A stretch of 7,121 bases of DNA from Desulfuromonadaceae bacterium (lineage in GTDB: Bacteria > Desulfobacterota > Desulfuromonadia > Desulfuromonadales > Syntrophotaleaceae). The notes below the pieces were generated by a model. The model searched no databases and was not told the DNA's origin. It saw only the letters and a program-made list of their open reading frames with translations. Location: positions 1 to 7,121 of the forward strand of contig JAIOSZ010000004.1 of assembly GCA_021107335.1 (NCBI GenBank). Direction: 5' to 3'. Positions 6,530 through 7,121 of this stretch are shown piece by piece (position 1 is the stretch's first letter; every line of letters begins with the position of its first letter). A program made the translations under genes and the position numbers.

Positions 6530-7121
6530 AAGGTGACCTACGCTAACAAGGCCTTTCAGTTCATGTGTGGCGTGGCTTCTCTCGATGGATTCATCGGCAA
6601 GCCAGCCTTCGGCCTGTGGGAGAATACCGAACAGGCTCAAGCGATTTTGCCAGCCCTGGCCGGCGGTGGCACCTGGTCGGGAGAGCTGAGCGGGGTACGA
6701 TCGGATGGTTCTCGGTTTGCGATTCAGGCCTCGGTCTTTCAGATCCGTAACCAACAGGACAAACCTCTGAACCTGATGGGCGTGTATATCGACATCAGCG
6801 ACCGCAAGGAGGCGGAACAGGGGCTACGGGAAAGCAAAGACATGCTCAACGCCATTCTAGAAGGTATTTCCGACCCGATATTTATGATGGACCGCTCCCT
6901 TCGTATCCTCTGGGCAAATGATACCGCTAAAGGATTCTTCGGCGCGAAGTTGGTCGGAAAAAAGTGCTACCAGGCCATTCATCGCCGCACTTCTCCCTGT
7001 TTGCCATCCCCCTGTAGCGCGTTACTCTGCTTTCAGGACGGCGCATTGCAGGAGGATGAACAAGCGTGGATCGGTTCGGATGGGGACAAGCGTCTTTTTC
7101 ATTGTACCGCCAATGTGGCGT
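6530..7121 (+). pseudogene. Distal part of the PAS sensor gene after the in-frame TGA, running off the window
   Basis: The frame of the upstream sensor stays open for 197 codons to the right edge. It opens with KVTYANKAFQFM, the natural continuation of the PAS strand MADLR-x-KVTYAN, and that domain ends at the PAC-like GVYIDISDRKEAEQ (about 6779-6820). A third PAS domain starts at about 6827 (ESKDMLNAILEGISDPIFMMD) and includes VGKKCYQAIHRR. This is followed by a cysteine cluster, with Cys codons at 6965, 6998, 7013 and 7028, resembling the GKKCY...C..C PAS variant seen in many anaerobic sensor kinases. Only the single TGA disrupts the gene; there is no frameshift or other decay. Re-initiation at GTG 6533 is possible but would lack the first strand of the domain. 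The output domain lies beyond the window. Confidence 0.7.

Noticed and set aside
6527..6560. Selenocysteine insertion at the in-frame TGA
   Set aside because: The short stem there includes the TGA itself and has no recognisable SECIS apical loop. The position normally holds Gly in PAS domains, not Cys.
6565..6750. 61-residue plus-strand reading frame within the interrupted sensor gene
   Set aside because: It is out of frame with the continuing PAS domains and shows no protein-like character.

Overview
The window looks like ordinary chromosomal DNA from a moderately GC-rich Gram-negative bacterium. Supporting this are a lipoprotein with a lipobox, periplasmic-type secreted proteins, dense coding, Shine-Dalgarno-led starts and frequent GTG starts. 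The multi-PAS membrane sensor, with a GKKCY-type Cys-rich PAS domain, and the TraB/GumN and M23 proteins would fit a Desulfuromonadales-like (former delta-proteobacterial) genome. That placement is inference, not proof. There is no transposase, integrase, tRNA, rRNA or CRISPR array.

Region 1 (1-3452, plus strand) holds a malic enzyme cut by the left edge, a HAD IIA phosphatase of the HDHD2/LHPP type, a 67-residue DUF1232 membrane protein, and trehalose-6-phosphate phosphatase (otsB). The genes are close together and co-oriented, and no convincing terminator separates them. A strong hairpin at 3473-3510 closes the block.

Region 2 (3473-4768, minus strand) converges on region 1 and shares that hairpin. 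It holds a 40-residue entericidin-like lipoprotein gene and, upstream of it, a secreted M23 (LytM-type) metallopeptidase.

Region 3 (4769-5781) is a divergent intergenic region followed by a secreted TraB/GumN-family protein on the plus strand.

Region 4 (5782-7121) is a non-coding stretch that opens with a run of 11 C. It is followed by a membrane-anchored multi-PAS sensor gene that runs off the right edge. This gene has a run of 9 G at its start and one in-frame TGA inside its second PAS domain. It is therefore either a recent pseudogene, a sequencing error, or (least likely) recoded.

The genes do not form one pathway. Central carbon metabolism (malic enzyme) and osmolyte metabolism (otsB) lie on the left, and cell-envelope functions (entericidin-like lipoprotein, M23 peptidase, TraB/GumN) lie in the middle. 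A signalling protein of unknown output lies on the right. I see no clearly new multi-gene system. The most noteworthy signals are the interrupted sensor gene with its homopolymer tracts, the tiny lipoprotein gene, and the unusual active-site residues in the HAD enzyme and cofactor residues in the malic enzyme.
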